This document shows positions 7,901-16,003 of a DNA stretch of 55,607 bases, one piece after another. Position 1 is the stretch's first letter. The number at the start of each line of letters is the position of its first letter. Origin of the DNA: Actinoplanes sp. TFC3 (lineage in GTDB: Bacteria; Actinomycetota; Actinomycetes; Mycobacteriales; Micromonosporaceae); assembly GCF_001553785.1 (NCBI RefSeq), contig NZ_LOJP01000001.1:4580337-4635943 (forward strand). The letters run 5' to 3'. The translations under genes and the position numbers were made by a program. Below the pieces are notes generated by a model that made no database searches, had not been told where the DNA came from, and was given only the letters and a program-made list of their open reading frames with translations.

Positions 7901-7918
7901 CAAAGTGCGGTGCGTTAC

Positions 7919-8311
7919 TCAGGCGGCCTGGGCGGCAGCGCCACCCGTGCCCTCGGCCGCAACGGCGGCGCGAGCGATCTCGACGATCGCCGCGAACGAG
8001 GCGGCGTCGTTGACGGCCAGGTCGGCCAGGATCTTGCGGTCCACCTCGACACCGGCCAGCTTGAGGCCCTGGATGAGGCGGTTGTAGGTCATGCCGTTGG
8101 CGCGGGCACCGGCGTTGATGCGCGTGATCCACAGCTGGCGGAAGTCGCCCTTGCGGTCACGGCGGTCGCGGTACGAGTACTGCATCGAGTGCAGCACCTG
8201 CTCCTTGGCCTTGCGGTACAGGCGCGAGCGCTGACCGCGGTATCCGCTGGCGGTCTCCAGCAACGTGCGACGCTTCTTCTGGGCGTTTACTGCCCGCTTG
8301 ACGCGTGCCAT
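7919..8311 (-). CDS. rplT: 50S ribosomal protein L20
   Basis: The 130-residue basic protein begins MARVKRAVNAQKKRRTLLE and contains GYRGQRSRLYRKAKEQ and WITRINAGARANGMTYNRL, the signature of L20, which binds 23S rRNA early in large-subunit assembly. It is slightly longer than the usual 118-120 residues because of an Ala/Gly-rich tail. It is the last gene of infC-rpmI-rplT, followed by a strong terminator. In other bacteria L20 also represses its own operon through the leader RNA; a long infC leader is present here. Confidence 0.98.
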   Translation of the reverse strand: MARVKRAVNAQKKRRTLLETASGYRGQRSRLYRKAKEQVLHSMQYSYRDRRDRKGDFRQLWITRINAGARANGMTYNRLIQGLKLAGVEVDRKILADLAVNDAASFAAIVEIARAAVAAEGTGGAAAQAA

Positions 8312-8350
8312 TTCAGTACTCCTAACAGGGGAACGGTTGTGGCGCGCGCG

Positions 8351-8545
8351 TCAGCGGCCCAGCAGCTTCTTCACTCGCTTGGTGTCGGCCTTGGCCACGA
8401 CGACCGTACCGGTCATCCGGCGGGTGGTCTTGGAGGACTTGCCCTCCAGCAGGTGACGCTTGCCGGCCTGCTCGACAACAAGCTTGCCCTTGCCGGTGAC
8501 CTTCACCCGCTTACCCATGCCGGTGTGGCTCTTCATCTTCGGCAC
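8351..8545 (-). CDS. rpmI: 50S ribosomal protein L35
   Basis: The 64-residue basic protein reads PKMKSHTGMGKRVKVTGKGK at its start, the hallmark of L35. The GTG at 8545 gives this N-terminus; a longer in-frame ATG at 8587 would add an unconserved extension. It lies between infC and rplT, 39 bases before rplT. Confidence 0.96.
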   Translation of the reverse strand: MPKMKSHTGMGKRVKVTGKGKLVVEQAGKRHLLEGKSSKTTRRMTGTVVVAKADTKRVKKLLGR

Positions 8546-8600
8546 TTGACGCCTACTCTCATCAAATCTTCCCCGCGGCCTGATCACCGCGGGGCCTCAA

Positions 8601-9212
8601 TTACTCTGCCGTGCTCTCGGTGGCCGGCGCTTCGGCCTCTTCGCCCTCGCGCGGCTCGCGGGTCTTGGCACCCGGAGCGGCCGCGACCGCTGCGGCCTTG
8701 GTGGCCCGGTGCGGGGCCAGCACCATGATCATGTTGCGGCCGTCCTGCTTGGGACTGGCCTCGACGAAGCCGAGCTCCGAGATCTCCTCGCTGAGCCGGC
8801 GCAGGAGCCGGAAACCCAGCTCCGGGCGGCTCTGCTCACGACCGCGGAACATGATCGTCACCTTGACCTTGTCGCCCGCCTTGAGGAACCGCACCACGTG
8901 ACCCTTCTTGGTCTCGTAGTCGTGCGGGTCGATCTTGGGGCGCAGCTTCATTTCCTTGATGACGGTCTGCTGCTGGTTGCGCCGCGATTCGCGCGCCTTG
9001 AGTGCGCTCTCGTACTTGAACTTGCCGAAGTCCATGAGCTTGCACACCGGCGGGCGCGCCATCGGCGCAACCTCGACCAGGTCCAGGTCGACGTCGGCGG
9101 CCAGCTGCAGGGCGCGCTCGAGCGGGACGATGCCCACCTGCTCACCCTCGGGGCCGACCAGCCGGACCTCTCGTGCCCGGATCTGTTCGTTAACGCGTGG
9201 TTCGACGCTGAT
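8601..9212 (-). CDS. infC: Translation initiation factor IF-3, with a probable ATC start codon
   Basis: IF-3 binds the 30S subunit and checks start codons and initiator tRNA. The conserved N-terminus (SVEPRVNEQIRAREVRLVG) begins upstream of the first canonical start: the first in-frame GTG is at 9137, inside the N-domain. An in-frame TGA lies four codons upstream (9222-9224), so no ATG, GTG or TTG can serve this N-terminus. An ATC at 9212 is preceded, after 4 bases, by a perfect AGGAGG (9217-9222). The product would be 203 residues: N-domain, lysine-rich linker (KYESALKARESRRNQQ), C-domain (GRNMIMVLAPH) and an acidic tail. Rare start codons in infC allow IF-3 to repress its own translation in Escherichia coli. 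Confidence 0.93.
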   Translation of the reverse strand: MSVEPRVNEQIRAREVRLVGPEGEQVGIVPLERALQLAADVDLDLVEVAPMARPPVCKLMDFGKFKYESALKARESRRNQQQTVIKEMKLRPKIDPHDYETKKGHVVRFLKAGDKVKVTIMFRGREQSRPELGFRLLRRLSEEISELGFVEASPKQDGRNMIMVLAPHRATKAAAVAAAPGAKTREPREGEEAEAPATESTAE

Positions 9213-9216
9213 GGGG

Positions 9217-9222
9217 CCTCCT
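9217..9222 (-). promoter_or_regulatory. Ribosome-binding site of infC
   Basis: AGGAGG on the minus strand, 4 bases before the ATC start at 9212. Its last base is also the first base of the in-frame TGA (9224-9222), which excludes upstream starts. The strong site probably compensates for the rare start codon. Confidence 0.75.
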
Positions 9223-9326
9223 CAGAACGTACTTATGGTCGCCCTCGCCGGCGATGCGGCGACGGCTCTGCCAATGTCGGTCGGCCTCGCGCCGCCCTCT
9301 GACCACCGGGCGGCGGGAAAGCAGAA

Positions 9327-9348
9327 GGCCCCGGCATATGCCAGGGCC
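9327..9348 (-). terminator. Terminator-like hairpin inside the infC leader (possible attenuator)
   Basis: On the minus strand GGCCCTGGCA and TGCCGGGGCC pair over 9-10 positions with one G-U pair and an AUAU loop. TTCTGCTTTCC follows, a U-rich tail unusual in this GC-rich DNA. It lies about 115 bases before the infC start. Confidence 0.55.
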
Positions 9349-9544
9349 CGCTCGACCGGTCATCGGCGCCCATACAAGGACGCACACCCACCGCGGGATA
9401 TTCCCGTGATCGGTTGACCGGACCCATGCCGCCTCAAGGGACGACGTGGGTGGGAGCCAAGCGGGCTCCTCTTTCGCGCCAGCCGCGTCGATCTTGCGGT
9501 CGTCGGAGGGCAGGCGTGGTCGACTAACGCAGAAGTCTACCAGC

Positions 9545-10000
9545 TCAGGGCGTGGCGGCCGAATGAAGGGCCCGCAGCGCGCGCACGCCCTGCACGGCGT
9601 AGTCCTTGTCGGCGGCCTGCAGCGCGTGCACGGACACCGTCTCGTCGCCGTGCAGCTCCAGCATCGCCCACGCCGAGTTCCGGTCGAAGCGCACCGCCTT
9701 GACCGCCGCCCAGGGCAGGTCGTAGTTGCCGAGCACGTTGCGGATCTGCACGTGACTGGCGTCCGCCTTCACCCGCGGCCGGGTAAAGGCGAGGATGCCA
9801 AGCCCGGCCAGCACGCCCAGCCCGATCATCGCGCTCTGATCGCCGCGCTCGAACTGCCCGAAGCCGTCGCCGGTCGAGCCGTGCAGCCCGAAGCTCAGCG
9901 CGGTGAACAGGATCACCACCGCTGCCGCGCAGATGCCCGCGACCCAGCGGATGCGCTTGGGCCGGAACTCGACTTGCTGCTGCGTACTCACGTCAACCAC
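9545..10000 (-). CDS. PH-domain membrane protein
   Basis: The 151-residue protein has two predicted membrane helices in its first half (VAGICAAAVVILFTALSFGL and SAMIGLGVLAGLGILAF). A bacterial PH-like domain follows: VQIRNVLGNYDLPWAAVKAV leading to AWAMLELHGDETVSVHALQ. The function is unknown. It begins 10 bases after hisG, so it is probably co-transcribed with hisE-hisG. I chose the GTG at 10000 because AGGGG lies just upstream; a second GTG at 9991 is possible. Confidence 0.8.
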   Translation of the reverse strand: MVDVSTQQQVEFRPKRIRWVAGICAAAVVILFTALSFGLHGSTGDGFGQFERGDQSAMIGLGVLAGLGILAFTRPRVKADASHVQIRNVLGNYDLPWAAVKAVRFDRNSAWAMLELHGDETVSVHALQAADKDYAVQGVRALRALHSAATP

Positions 10001-10010
10001 TGTGCCACCC

Positions 10011-10856
10011 CTACAGCCGGCAGTTCGAGATGTCGGTGACCAGAATGGCCCGGGCGCCGAGTTCGTACAGCTCATCCATGACGCGGTGCACGTCGGCGCG
10101 GCGGACCATGGCCTGCACCGCCACCCAGCCCTCGCGGTGCAGCGGGGACACCGTCGGCGACTCGATGCCCGGGGTCAGCGCGGTGGCGTTCTCCATCAGG
10201 TCGGCGCGCACGTCGTAGGCCAGCATCACGTAGCCGCGGGCCACCAGCACACCCTGCAGGCGCCGGACCAACTGGGACAACTTGGGGCCGGGGTCGTCGC
10301 TGGCGCGGGCGATCAGGATCGCCGAGGAGCGCAGCAGCGGCTCACCGAGTGTGGCCAGTCCGGCCTGACGCAGCGTGGCCCCGGTTTCCACCACGTCGGC
10401 GATCAGGTCGGCCACGCCCAGGCGGACCGCGTTCTCCACGGCGCCGTCGAGGCGGACCACCTCGGCCTTGAGGTCGTGCTCGGCGAGGTAGCGCTCGACC
10501 ACGCCGGGATAGGCGGTGGCGATGCGCCGCCCGCCGATGCCGGCCGCGGACTCCAGCGTGCCGGCCGGGGCGGCCCAGCGGAACGTGGCGCCCCCGAAGC
10601 CCAGGTCAAGCACCTCGCGCGCCGGGACCCCGGAGTCGACGAGCAGGTCGCGGCCGGTGATGCCGAGATCCAGATCACCCGAACCGACGTACGTGGCGAT
10701 GTCGCGGGGGCGCAGGTAGAAGAACTCGACGTTGTTGTCCTCGTCACGGCAGACGAGATCCTTGGGGTCGGTGCGCTGGCGGTAACCGGCGTCGCGCAGC
10801 ATCTGGGCGGCCGGTCCGGACAGGGTTCCCTTGTTGGGGACGGCGATACGCAACAT
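10011..10856 (-). CDS. hisG: ATP phosphoribosyltransferase (long form)
   Basis: The 281-residue enzyme joins ATP and PRPP in the first step of histidine synthesis. It is the long, hexameric form, with periplasmic-binding-like catalytic domains (MLRIAVPNKGTLSGPAAQML; TGRDLLVDSG; ADVVETGATLRQAGL) and a C-terminal ACT-like regulatory domain (about residues 210-281) through which histidine inhibits it. It follows hisE by 42 bases on the same strand. Confidence 0.97.
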   Translation of the reverse strand: MLRIAVPNKGTLSGPAAQMLRDAGYRQRTDPKDLVCRDEDNNVEFFYLRPRDIATYVGSGDLDLGITGRDLLVDSGVPAREVLDLGFGGATFRWAAPAGTLESAAGIGGRRIATAYPGVVERYLAEHDLKAEVVRLDGAVENAVRLGVADLIADVVETGATLRQAGLATLGEPLLRSSAILIARASDDPGPKLSQLVRRLQGVLVARGYVMLAYDVRADLMENATALTPGIESPTVSPLHREGWVAVQAMVRRADVHRVMDELYELGARAILVTDISNCRL

Positions 10857-10898
10857 GACGTGCTCCTTCGAAGAAGATCAATGAGGGGCGAGGGCACG

Positions 10899-11162
10899 TC
10901 AGAGATGTCGGTAAACGTCCTCAAGGTCGAGTCCAGTGGCGATCATGAGGCATTGCGCCTGGTAGAGCAGCTGCGAGAGCTCCTCGGCGGTGCGTTGCGG
11001 CCCCTCGTGCTCGGCGGCCATCCAGGACTCTGCGGCTTCCTCGACGACCTTCTTGCCGATGAAGTGCACGCCCTTGTCCAGCGCCGCGACGGTGCCCGAA
11101 CCCTCGGGCCGCTCGGCCGCGCGCTGCTGCAACTCGGCGAACAACTCTTCGAACGTCTTCAC
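10899..11162 (-). CDS. hisE: Phosphoribosyl-ATP pyrophosphohydrolase
   Basis: The 87-residue all-alpha enzyme removes pyrophosphate from phosphoribosyl-ATP, the second step of histidine synthesis. It shows the MazG-like metal-binding helix pair in KKVVEEAAESWMAAEHEG and EELSQLLYQAQCLMIATG. The GTG at 11162 (KTFEELFAELQ follows) gives the usual family length; there is no ribosome-binding site before it. A promoter (TTGCCA, 18 bases, CAATCT) ends 6 bases before the GTG, so the mRNA is probably leaderless. Confidence 0.95.
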   Translation of the reverse strand: MKTFEELFAELQQRAAERPEGSGTVAALDKGVHFIGKKVVEEAAESWMAAEHEGPQRTAEELSQLLYQAQCLMIATGLDLEDVYRHL

Positions 11163-11168
11163 GACGCC

Positions 11169-11198
11169 AGATTGTTGCAGCTCATTACGGGGTGGCAA
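11169..11198 (-). promoter_or_regulatory. hisE promoter (leaderless)
   Basis: On the minus strand TTGCCA (11193-11198) and CAATCT (11169-11174) are 18 bases apart. The start point would fall on the hisE GTG at 11162. Confidence 0.6.
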
Positions 11199-11227
11199 CG
11201 GACGGGCCTATCTACTGGGACGTGCCC

Positions 11228-11233
11228 TAGGCT
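11228..11233 (+). promoter_or_regulatory. -10 element of the amino-acid ABC operon (leaderless)
   Basis: TAGGCT lies 7 bases before the ATG at 11241, with no ribosome-binding site between, so the first mRNA is probably leaderless. No clear -35 element is visible. Confidence 0.5.
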
Positions 11234-11240
11234 GCGGTTC

Positions 11241-12119
11241 ATGCTCAGAAACACCCTCGCCGCGTTCGGCGGTGCCACTGTGCTCCTCGCCACACTGGCC
11301 GCCTGCGCACCCGCCGATGAGGCCGCGTCGCCATCGGCCACCGGTTCCGGTTCCGCGTCCGCCTCGAACGCCACCTGCGCCCAGGGCGCCCTGGACACCG
11401 TGGCCGCGGGCAAGCTCACGATCGGCACCGACAACCCGGCGTACGAGCCCTGGTTCACCGACAACAAGCCGGCGAACGGCAAGGGCTTCGAGTCCGCCGT
11501 GGCCTACGCGGTTGCCGAGCGCCTCGGTTACCCGGCGCAGAACGTCACGTGGACCTCGGTGACGTTCAACAACGCGATCGCGCCCGGCCCCAAGGCGTTC
11601 GACTTCGACATCAACCAGTTCTCGATCACCGACGAGCGCAAGAAGGCCGTGGACTTCTCCTCGCCGTACTACCTCGTACGCCAGACGGTGATCACCACCA
11701 AGGGCTCGAAGATCGCGAACGCGAAGACCGTGGCCGAGCTCAAGAACGCCAAGCTGGGCGCGCAGGTCGGCACGACCAGCTACCAGGCGATCAACGAGCT
11801 GATCAAGCCCAGCGCGCAGGCGCAGGTCTACAACAACAACGACGACGCCAAGGCGGCGCTGCAGAACGGGCAGATCGACGGGCTCGTGGTGGACCTGCCG
11901 ACCGCGTTCTACATGACCGCGGCGGAGCTGGACAACGGCATCATCGTGGGTCAGCTGCCGCAGGTGGGCGTGCCCGAGCAGTTCGGCCTGGTGCTCGACC
12001 TGGGCTCGAAGCTGACGCCGTGCGTGAGCGACGCCGTGGATCAGCTGCGCCAGGACGGCACCCTCGCGGTGCTTGAGAAGACGTGGCTGACCAGCGGCGG
12101 AGCCCCCGAACTTTCGTGA
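11241..12119 (+). CDS. Amino-acid ABC transporter substrate-binding lipoprotein
   Basis: The 292-residue protein has a lipoprotein signal ending in LAAC with the acylated Cys at residue 22. A Ser/Ala-rich linker and a family 3 solute-binding domain follow: GKLTIGTDNPAYEPWF, then DFDINQFSITDERKKAVDFS and LGAQVGTTSYQAINEL. It would be anchored outside the membrane and deliver a polar or charged amino acid to the permease. The exact substrate cannot be read. It overlaps the next gene by 4 bases (GTGA) and is divergent from hisE; a link to histidine supply is possible but unproven. Confidence 0.93.
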   Translation: MLRNTLAAFGGATVLLATLAACAPADEAASPSATGSGSASASNATCAQGALDTVAAGKLTIGTDNPAYEPWFTDNKPANGKGFESAVAYAVAERLGYPAQNVTWTSVTFNNAIAPGPKAFDFDINQFSITDERKKAVDFSSPYYLVRQTVITTKGSKIANAKTVAELKNAKLGAQVGTTSYQAINELIKPSAQAQVYNNNDDAKAALQNGQIDGLVVDLPTAFYMTAAELDNGIIVGQLPQVGVPEQFGLVLDLGSKLTPCVSDAVDQLRQDGTLAVLEKTWLTSGGAPELS

Positions 12120-12961
12120 GCGAGCAGCACCGGCCCAGCGACCTCCACCTCGGGCGGATCGCCTACCGCAGACGGCAGACGGTCCGCTCGGTGCTGCTCG
12201 CGGCGCTGTCCACCGCGGTGGTGGGCGGCGCGCTGGTCATCGGCGTCACCGGCGCGCCCGGCTGGGACCGCGTCAAGGGGTCGTTCTTCGACCTCGACAT
12301 CGCCCGCAAGGCGTTCCCGCAGGTGATCGAGGGCCTCTGGCTCAACATCCGGCTGCTCGTGGTGTGCACGATCGCCGCGCTGGCCCTGGGGCTGCTCGTG
12401 GCCGTCGCGCGCACGCTGCGAGGTCCGGTGTTCTTCCCGCTGCGGGCGTTGGCGACCGGGTACACGTACACCTTCCGCGGTCTGCCTTTGATCATCGTGC
12501 TGTACGTCTTCACGCTCGGCGTTCCGGGGCTGCGGCTGCAGGGAATGCCCAGCGTGCTGGTGCTTGGCGGGGCGACGCTGGTGATCGTGTACGGCGCCTA
12601 CCTGGCCGAGGTGATCCGCGCCGGCATCGAGTCGGTGCACCCCAGCCAGCTTGCCGCGGCCCGGTCCCTGGGGCTGACCTACCGCCAGACGATGCGCCAT
12701 GTGGTGCTGCCCCAGGCGGTCCGGCGGGTCACTCCGGCGCTGCTCAACGATGCCGTGGCGCTGCAGAAGGACGTCGGGCTGGTGTCGCTGGCGGGTCCGA
12801 TCGACGCGGTACGAGCAGCGCAGATCGACTCGGCTTACTACACGAACTTCACGCCGTACATCGTCGCCGGGGTCCTGTTCGTGCTTCTTGCCCTGCCCTT
12901 GATCGGGGTCACCGACTGGGTCACGCTGCGCGCGGCCCGCCGCCAGTCCGCGGGAGCCTGA
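12116..12961 (+). CDS. Amino-acid ABC transporter permease
   Basis: The 281-residue inner-membrane protein has about five helices and the HisM/GlnP-type core (LWLNIRLLVVCTIAALALG; FRGLPLIIVLYVF). The EAA loop that contacts the ATPase is GAYLAEVIRAGIESVHPSQL followed by AARSLGLTYRQTMRHVVLPQ. The GTG at 12116 overlaps the stop of the binding-protein gene (GTGA). The single permease implies a homodimer. Confidence 0.95.
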   Translation: MSEQHRPSDLHLGRIAYRRRQTVRSVLLAALSTAVVGGALVIGVTGAPGWDRVKGSFFDLDIARKAFPQVIEGLWLNIRLLVVCTIAALALGLLVAVARTLRGPVFFPLRALATGYTYTFRGLPLIIVLYVFTLGVPGLRLQGMPSVLVLGGATLVIVYGAYLAEVIRAGIESVHPSQLAAARSLGLTYRQTMRHVVLPQAVRRVTPALLNDAVALQKDVGLVSLAGPIDAVRAAQIDSAYYTNFTPYIVAGVLFVLLALPLIGVTDWVTLRAARRQSAGA

Positions 12962-12964
12962 ACT

Positions 12965-13699
<735 letters not shown>

Positions 13700-13705
<6 letters not shown>

Positions 13706-13714
13706 CCGCTAGAG
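13700..13714. terminator. Small palindrome made of two convergent stop codons
   Basis: CTCTAG-CCG-CTAGAG is a perfect 6-base stem with a 3-base loop. The plus-strand TAG (13703-13705) and minus-strand TAG (13709-13711) are parts of its arms. TTCTT follows on the plus strand. It is the only candidate terminator between the convergent ABC and rib operons. Confidence 0.45.
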
Positions 13715-14176
13715 GTTCTTGATGGTCAGCGCCGCGTCGAGCACGGCCACGACGCTCTGCCAGCCCTTGTCCTCGATCGAGTCCTCCAGGCCGGCCCGGT
13801 CGCGGGCCTGCCCGAGGCTTTCGACGGTGAGCACGCCGTGCGCGACCGGGGTCCGCTCGTCCAGGGCGACCCTGGTCAGCCCGGCGGTCACCGCGTCGCA
13901 CACGTAGTCGAAGTGCGCGGTTTCGCCGCGGATGACCACGCCCAGCGCCACCACTGCGTCGCACTTCTTCGCCAGGGCCTGCGCGACGATCGGCAGCTCC
14001 ACCGAGCCGGCGACGCGCACCGCCACCACGTCATTCACGCCGCAAGCCTTGGCCGCTGCCTCGGCCCGCTCGACCATGTGGTCGACCAGGTCGCTGTGCC
14101 AGCGGGAGCCGACGATGCCGAGCTTGAGCCCGCCTGCGTCGACGGTGTCCAGGTGCGGATCTCCGAAACCGGCCAT
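13709..14176 (-). CDS. ribH: 6,7-dimethyl-8-ribityllumazine synthase
   Basis: The 155-residue protein condenses ribityl-aminouracil with dihydroxybutanone phosphate. It has the family segments GIVGSRWHSDLVDHMVERA, VRVAGSVELPIVAQALA and ALGVVIRGETAHFDYVCDA, with the catalytic His of the last segment present. It assembles into pentamers or icosahedral 60-mers. It is the last gene of ribD-ribE-ribBA-ribH, 29 bases after ribBA. Confidence 0.97.
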   Translation of the reverse strand: MAGFGDPHLDTVDAGGLKLGIVGSRWHSDLVDHMVERAEAAAKACGVNDVVAVRVAGSVELPIVAQALAKKCDAVVALGVVIRGETAHFDYVCDAVTAGLTRVALDERTPVAHGVLTVESLGQARDRAGLEDSIEDKGWQSVVAVLDAALTIKNL

Positions 14177-14205
14177 GTGTGCCCCCTTGATCGTAGAAAC
14201 GATTA

Positions 14206-15411
14206 TCAGCCCAGAGCCTCGAACAGGTGGCCCATACGGTCACGCTTGGTCCGTAGGTACCGCACGTTCTCCGGGTGCAGCCGCACGGGCAGCGCCTCGC
14301 GCCCGGTGATGGTCAGCCCGTAGCCCTCCAGGCCGGCGCGCTTGGCCGGGTTGTTGGTGAGCAGGCGCATCGAGCGCACGCCGAGGTCGTACAGGATCTG
14401 CGCGCCGGTGCCGTAGTCGCGGGCGTCGGCCGGCAGGCCCAGTTCGAGGTTGGCGTCGACGGTGTCCAGGCCGCTGTCCTGCAGGTGGTAGGCCTGCAAC
14501 TTGCGCAGCAGCCCGATTCCCCGGCCCTCGTGCCCGCGCATGTAGAGCACCACGCCGCGGCCCGCCTCGGCGACGCGCTCCAGCGCCGCGTCCAGTTGGG
14601 GGCCGCAGTCGCAGCGCTTGGAGCCGAACACGTCGCCGGTCAGGCACTCCGAGTGCACGCGCACCAGCACGTCCTGACCGTCGCCGAGGTCGCCGCGCAC
14701 CAGCGCCACGTGCTCGGAACCGTCCACGCTCGCCCGGTAGCCGACCGCGGTGAAGTCGCCGTGCTCGGTGGGCAGCCGGGTCTCGACGACCCGCTCGACC
14801 TGGCGTTCGTGGTGCTGGCGGTATTCGATGAGCTCCTCGATGCTGATCAGCGCGAGATCGTGCGCGGCGGCGAAGGCCTCCAGGCCGGGCCGGCGCATCA
14901 TGGTGCCGTCGTCGTTGACCATCTCGCACAGCACCCCGGCGGGCCGCAACCCGGCGAGCACGGCCAGGTCGATGGCCGCCTCGGTGTGCCCGGGGCGGCG
15001 CAGCACCCCGCCCGGCTTGGCGCGCAGCGGCACCACATGACCGGGCCGGGACAGGTCGGCGGGCTGGGTGTCCGCGCCGGCGAGCAGCCGGATGGTGTGG
15101 GCCCGGTCGGCGGCGGAGATGCCGGTGCTCACGCCGTGGCGGGCGTCGACGGTCACCGCGTACGCCGTGCCGCGCGCGTCCTGGTTGGTGTGGAACATCG
15201 GCGGCAGGTCGAGGCGGTCGGCCTCCTGCTCGCTCAGCGGTACGCAGATGTAGCCCGAGGAGTAGCGAACCATGAACGCGACCAGCTCGGGCGTGGCCAT
15301 CTGCGCGGCGAAGATCAGGTCGCCCTCGTTCTCGCGGTCCTCGTTGTCGACCACGATCACGGCCTTGCCCGCGGCGATGTCGGCGATCGCCCGTTCCACC
15401 CGCTCACGCAT
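14206..15411 (-). CDS. ribBA: Bifunctional DHBP synthase / GTP cyclohydrolase II
   Basis: This 401-residue fusion makes both precursors of riboflavin. The N-terminal half (1-200) is 3,4-dihydroxy-2-butanone-4-phosphate synthase with the acidic loop VVDNEDRENEGDLIFAAQ. The C-terminal half (about 205-401) is GTP cyclohydrolase II with the zinc cysteines in VHSECLTGDVFGSKRCDCGP and the catalytic segment YMRGHEGRGIGL. It overlaps ribE by 8 bases. Confidence 0.97.
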   Translation of the reverse strand: MRERVERAIADIAAGKAVIVVDNEDRENEGDLIFAAQMATPELVAFMVRYSSGYICVPLSEQEADRLDLPPMFHTNQDARGTAYAVTVDARHGVSTGISAADRAHTIRLLAGADTQPADLSRPGHVVPLRAKPGGVLRRPGHTEAAIDLAVLAGLRPAGVLCEMVNDDGTMMRRPGLEAFAAAHDLALISIEELIEYRQHHERQVERVVETRLPTEHGDFTAVGYRASVDGSEHVALVRGDLGDGQDVLVRVHSECLTGDVFGSKRCDCGPQLDAALERVAEAGRGVVLYMRGHEGRGIGLLRKLQAYHLQDSGLDTVDANLELGLPADARDYGTGAQILYDLGVRSMRLLTNNPAKRAGLEGYGLTITGREALPVRLHPENVRYLRTKRDRMGHLFEALG

Positions 15412-16003
15412 GGCGCTCCCCCAGCATCTTCTCGACGTACTTGGCGATCACGTCAACCTCGAGGTTGACCGGGTCGCCGGCGCTCTTGGACCCGAGCACG
15501 GTGAGCTTGAGCGTGGTCGGGATGAGCCCGACGCTGAAGGTGTCAGCGGTGAGCGCCATGACGGTCAGCGACACCCCGTCCACGGTGATCGAGCCCTTCT
15601 CCACCACGTAGCGGGCCAGCTCGGGCGGCAGCGAGAAGGTCAGCACCTCCCACTGCTCGGCCGGCTCGCGCGAGATGATCCGGCCCACGCCGTCGACATG
15701 GCCCTGCACGAGGTGCCCGCCGAGCCGGGTGCCGGCGGTCGCGGCGCGTTCCAGGTTGACCGGGGACCCGGCCGCGAGCGCGCCCAGCGAGGTGCGCCGC
15801 AGGCTTTCGCCCATGACGTCGGCGGTGAACACCCCGCCGGTGGCGTCGATGACGGTCAGGCAGACGCCGTTCACCGCAATCGAGTCGCCGTGTTTCGCGT
15901 CCTCGGTGACCAGCGGCCCGCGCACGGCGATAACGGCCGAGTCGCCCCCCGCGTCGCTCAGGTGCACGACCTCACCGAGTTCCTCGACGATGCCTGTGAA
16001 CAT
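15404..16003 (-). CDS. ribE: Riboflavin synthase alpha subunit
   Basis: The 199-residue protein has two lumazine-binding barrels of similar sequence, starting MFTGIVEELGEV and GGHLVQGHVDGVG. It dismutates two lumazines to riboflavin and works as a trimer. Its ATG overlaps the ribD stop by one base, and its end overlaps ribBA by 8 bases. The symbol ribC is used for the same gene in some species. Confidence 0.96.
   Translation of the reverse strand: MFTGIVEELGEVVHLSDAGGDSAVIAVRGPLVTEDAKHGDSIAVNGVCLTVIDATGGVFTADVMGESLRRTSLGALAAGSPVNLERAATAGTRLGGHLVQGHVDGVGRIISREPAEQWEVLTFSLPPELARYVVEKGSITVDGVSLTVMALTADTFSVGLIPTTLKLTVLGSKSAGDPVNLEVDVIAKYVEKMLGERHA

Larger units (their letters stand above)
9213..9539 (-). 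promoter_or_regulatory. Long infC leader and promoter region
   Basis: This gene-free stretch of about 330 bases precedes infC. A TAGACT hexamer (9534-9539 on the minus strand) is the best -10 candidate and would give a leader of about 315 bases. A terminator-like hairpin sits in the middle at 9327-9348. Short open frames exist here, but none has a convincing ribosome-binding site or codon bias. The layout suggests attenuation of the infC operon. Confidence 0.5.

Noticed and set aside
9190..9427. Small frames in the infC leader as possible leader peptides
   Set aside because: They lack a spaced ribosome-binding site, run into infC or the in-frame stop, and have no amino-acid bias such as runs of one regulatory residue.
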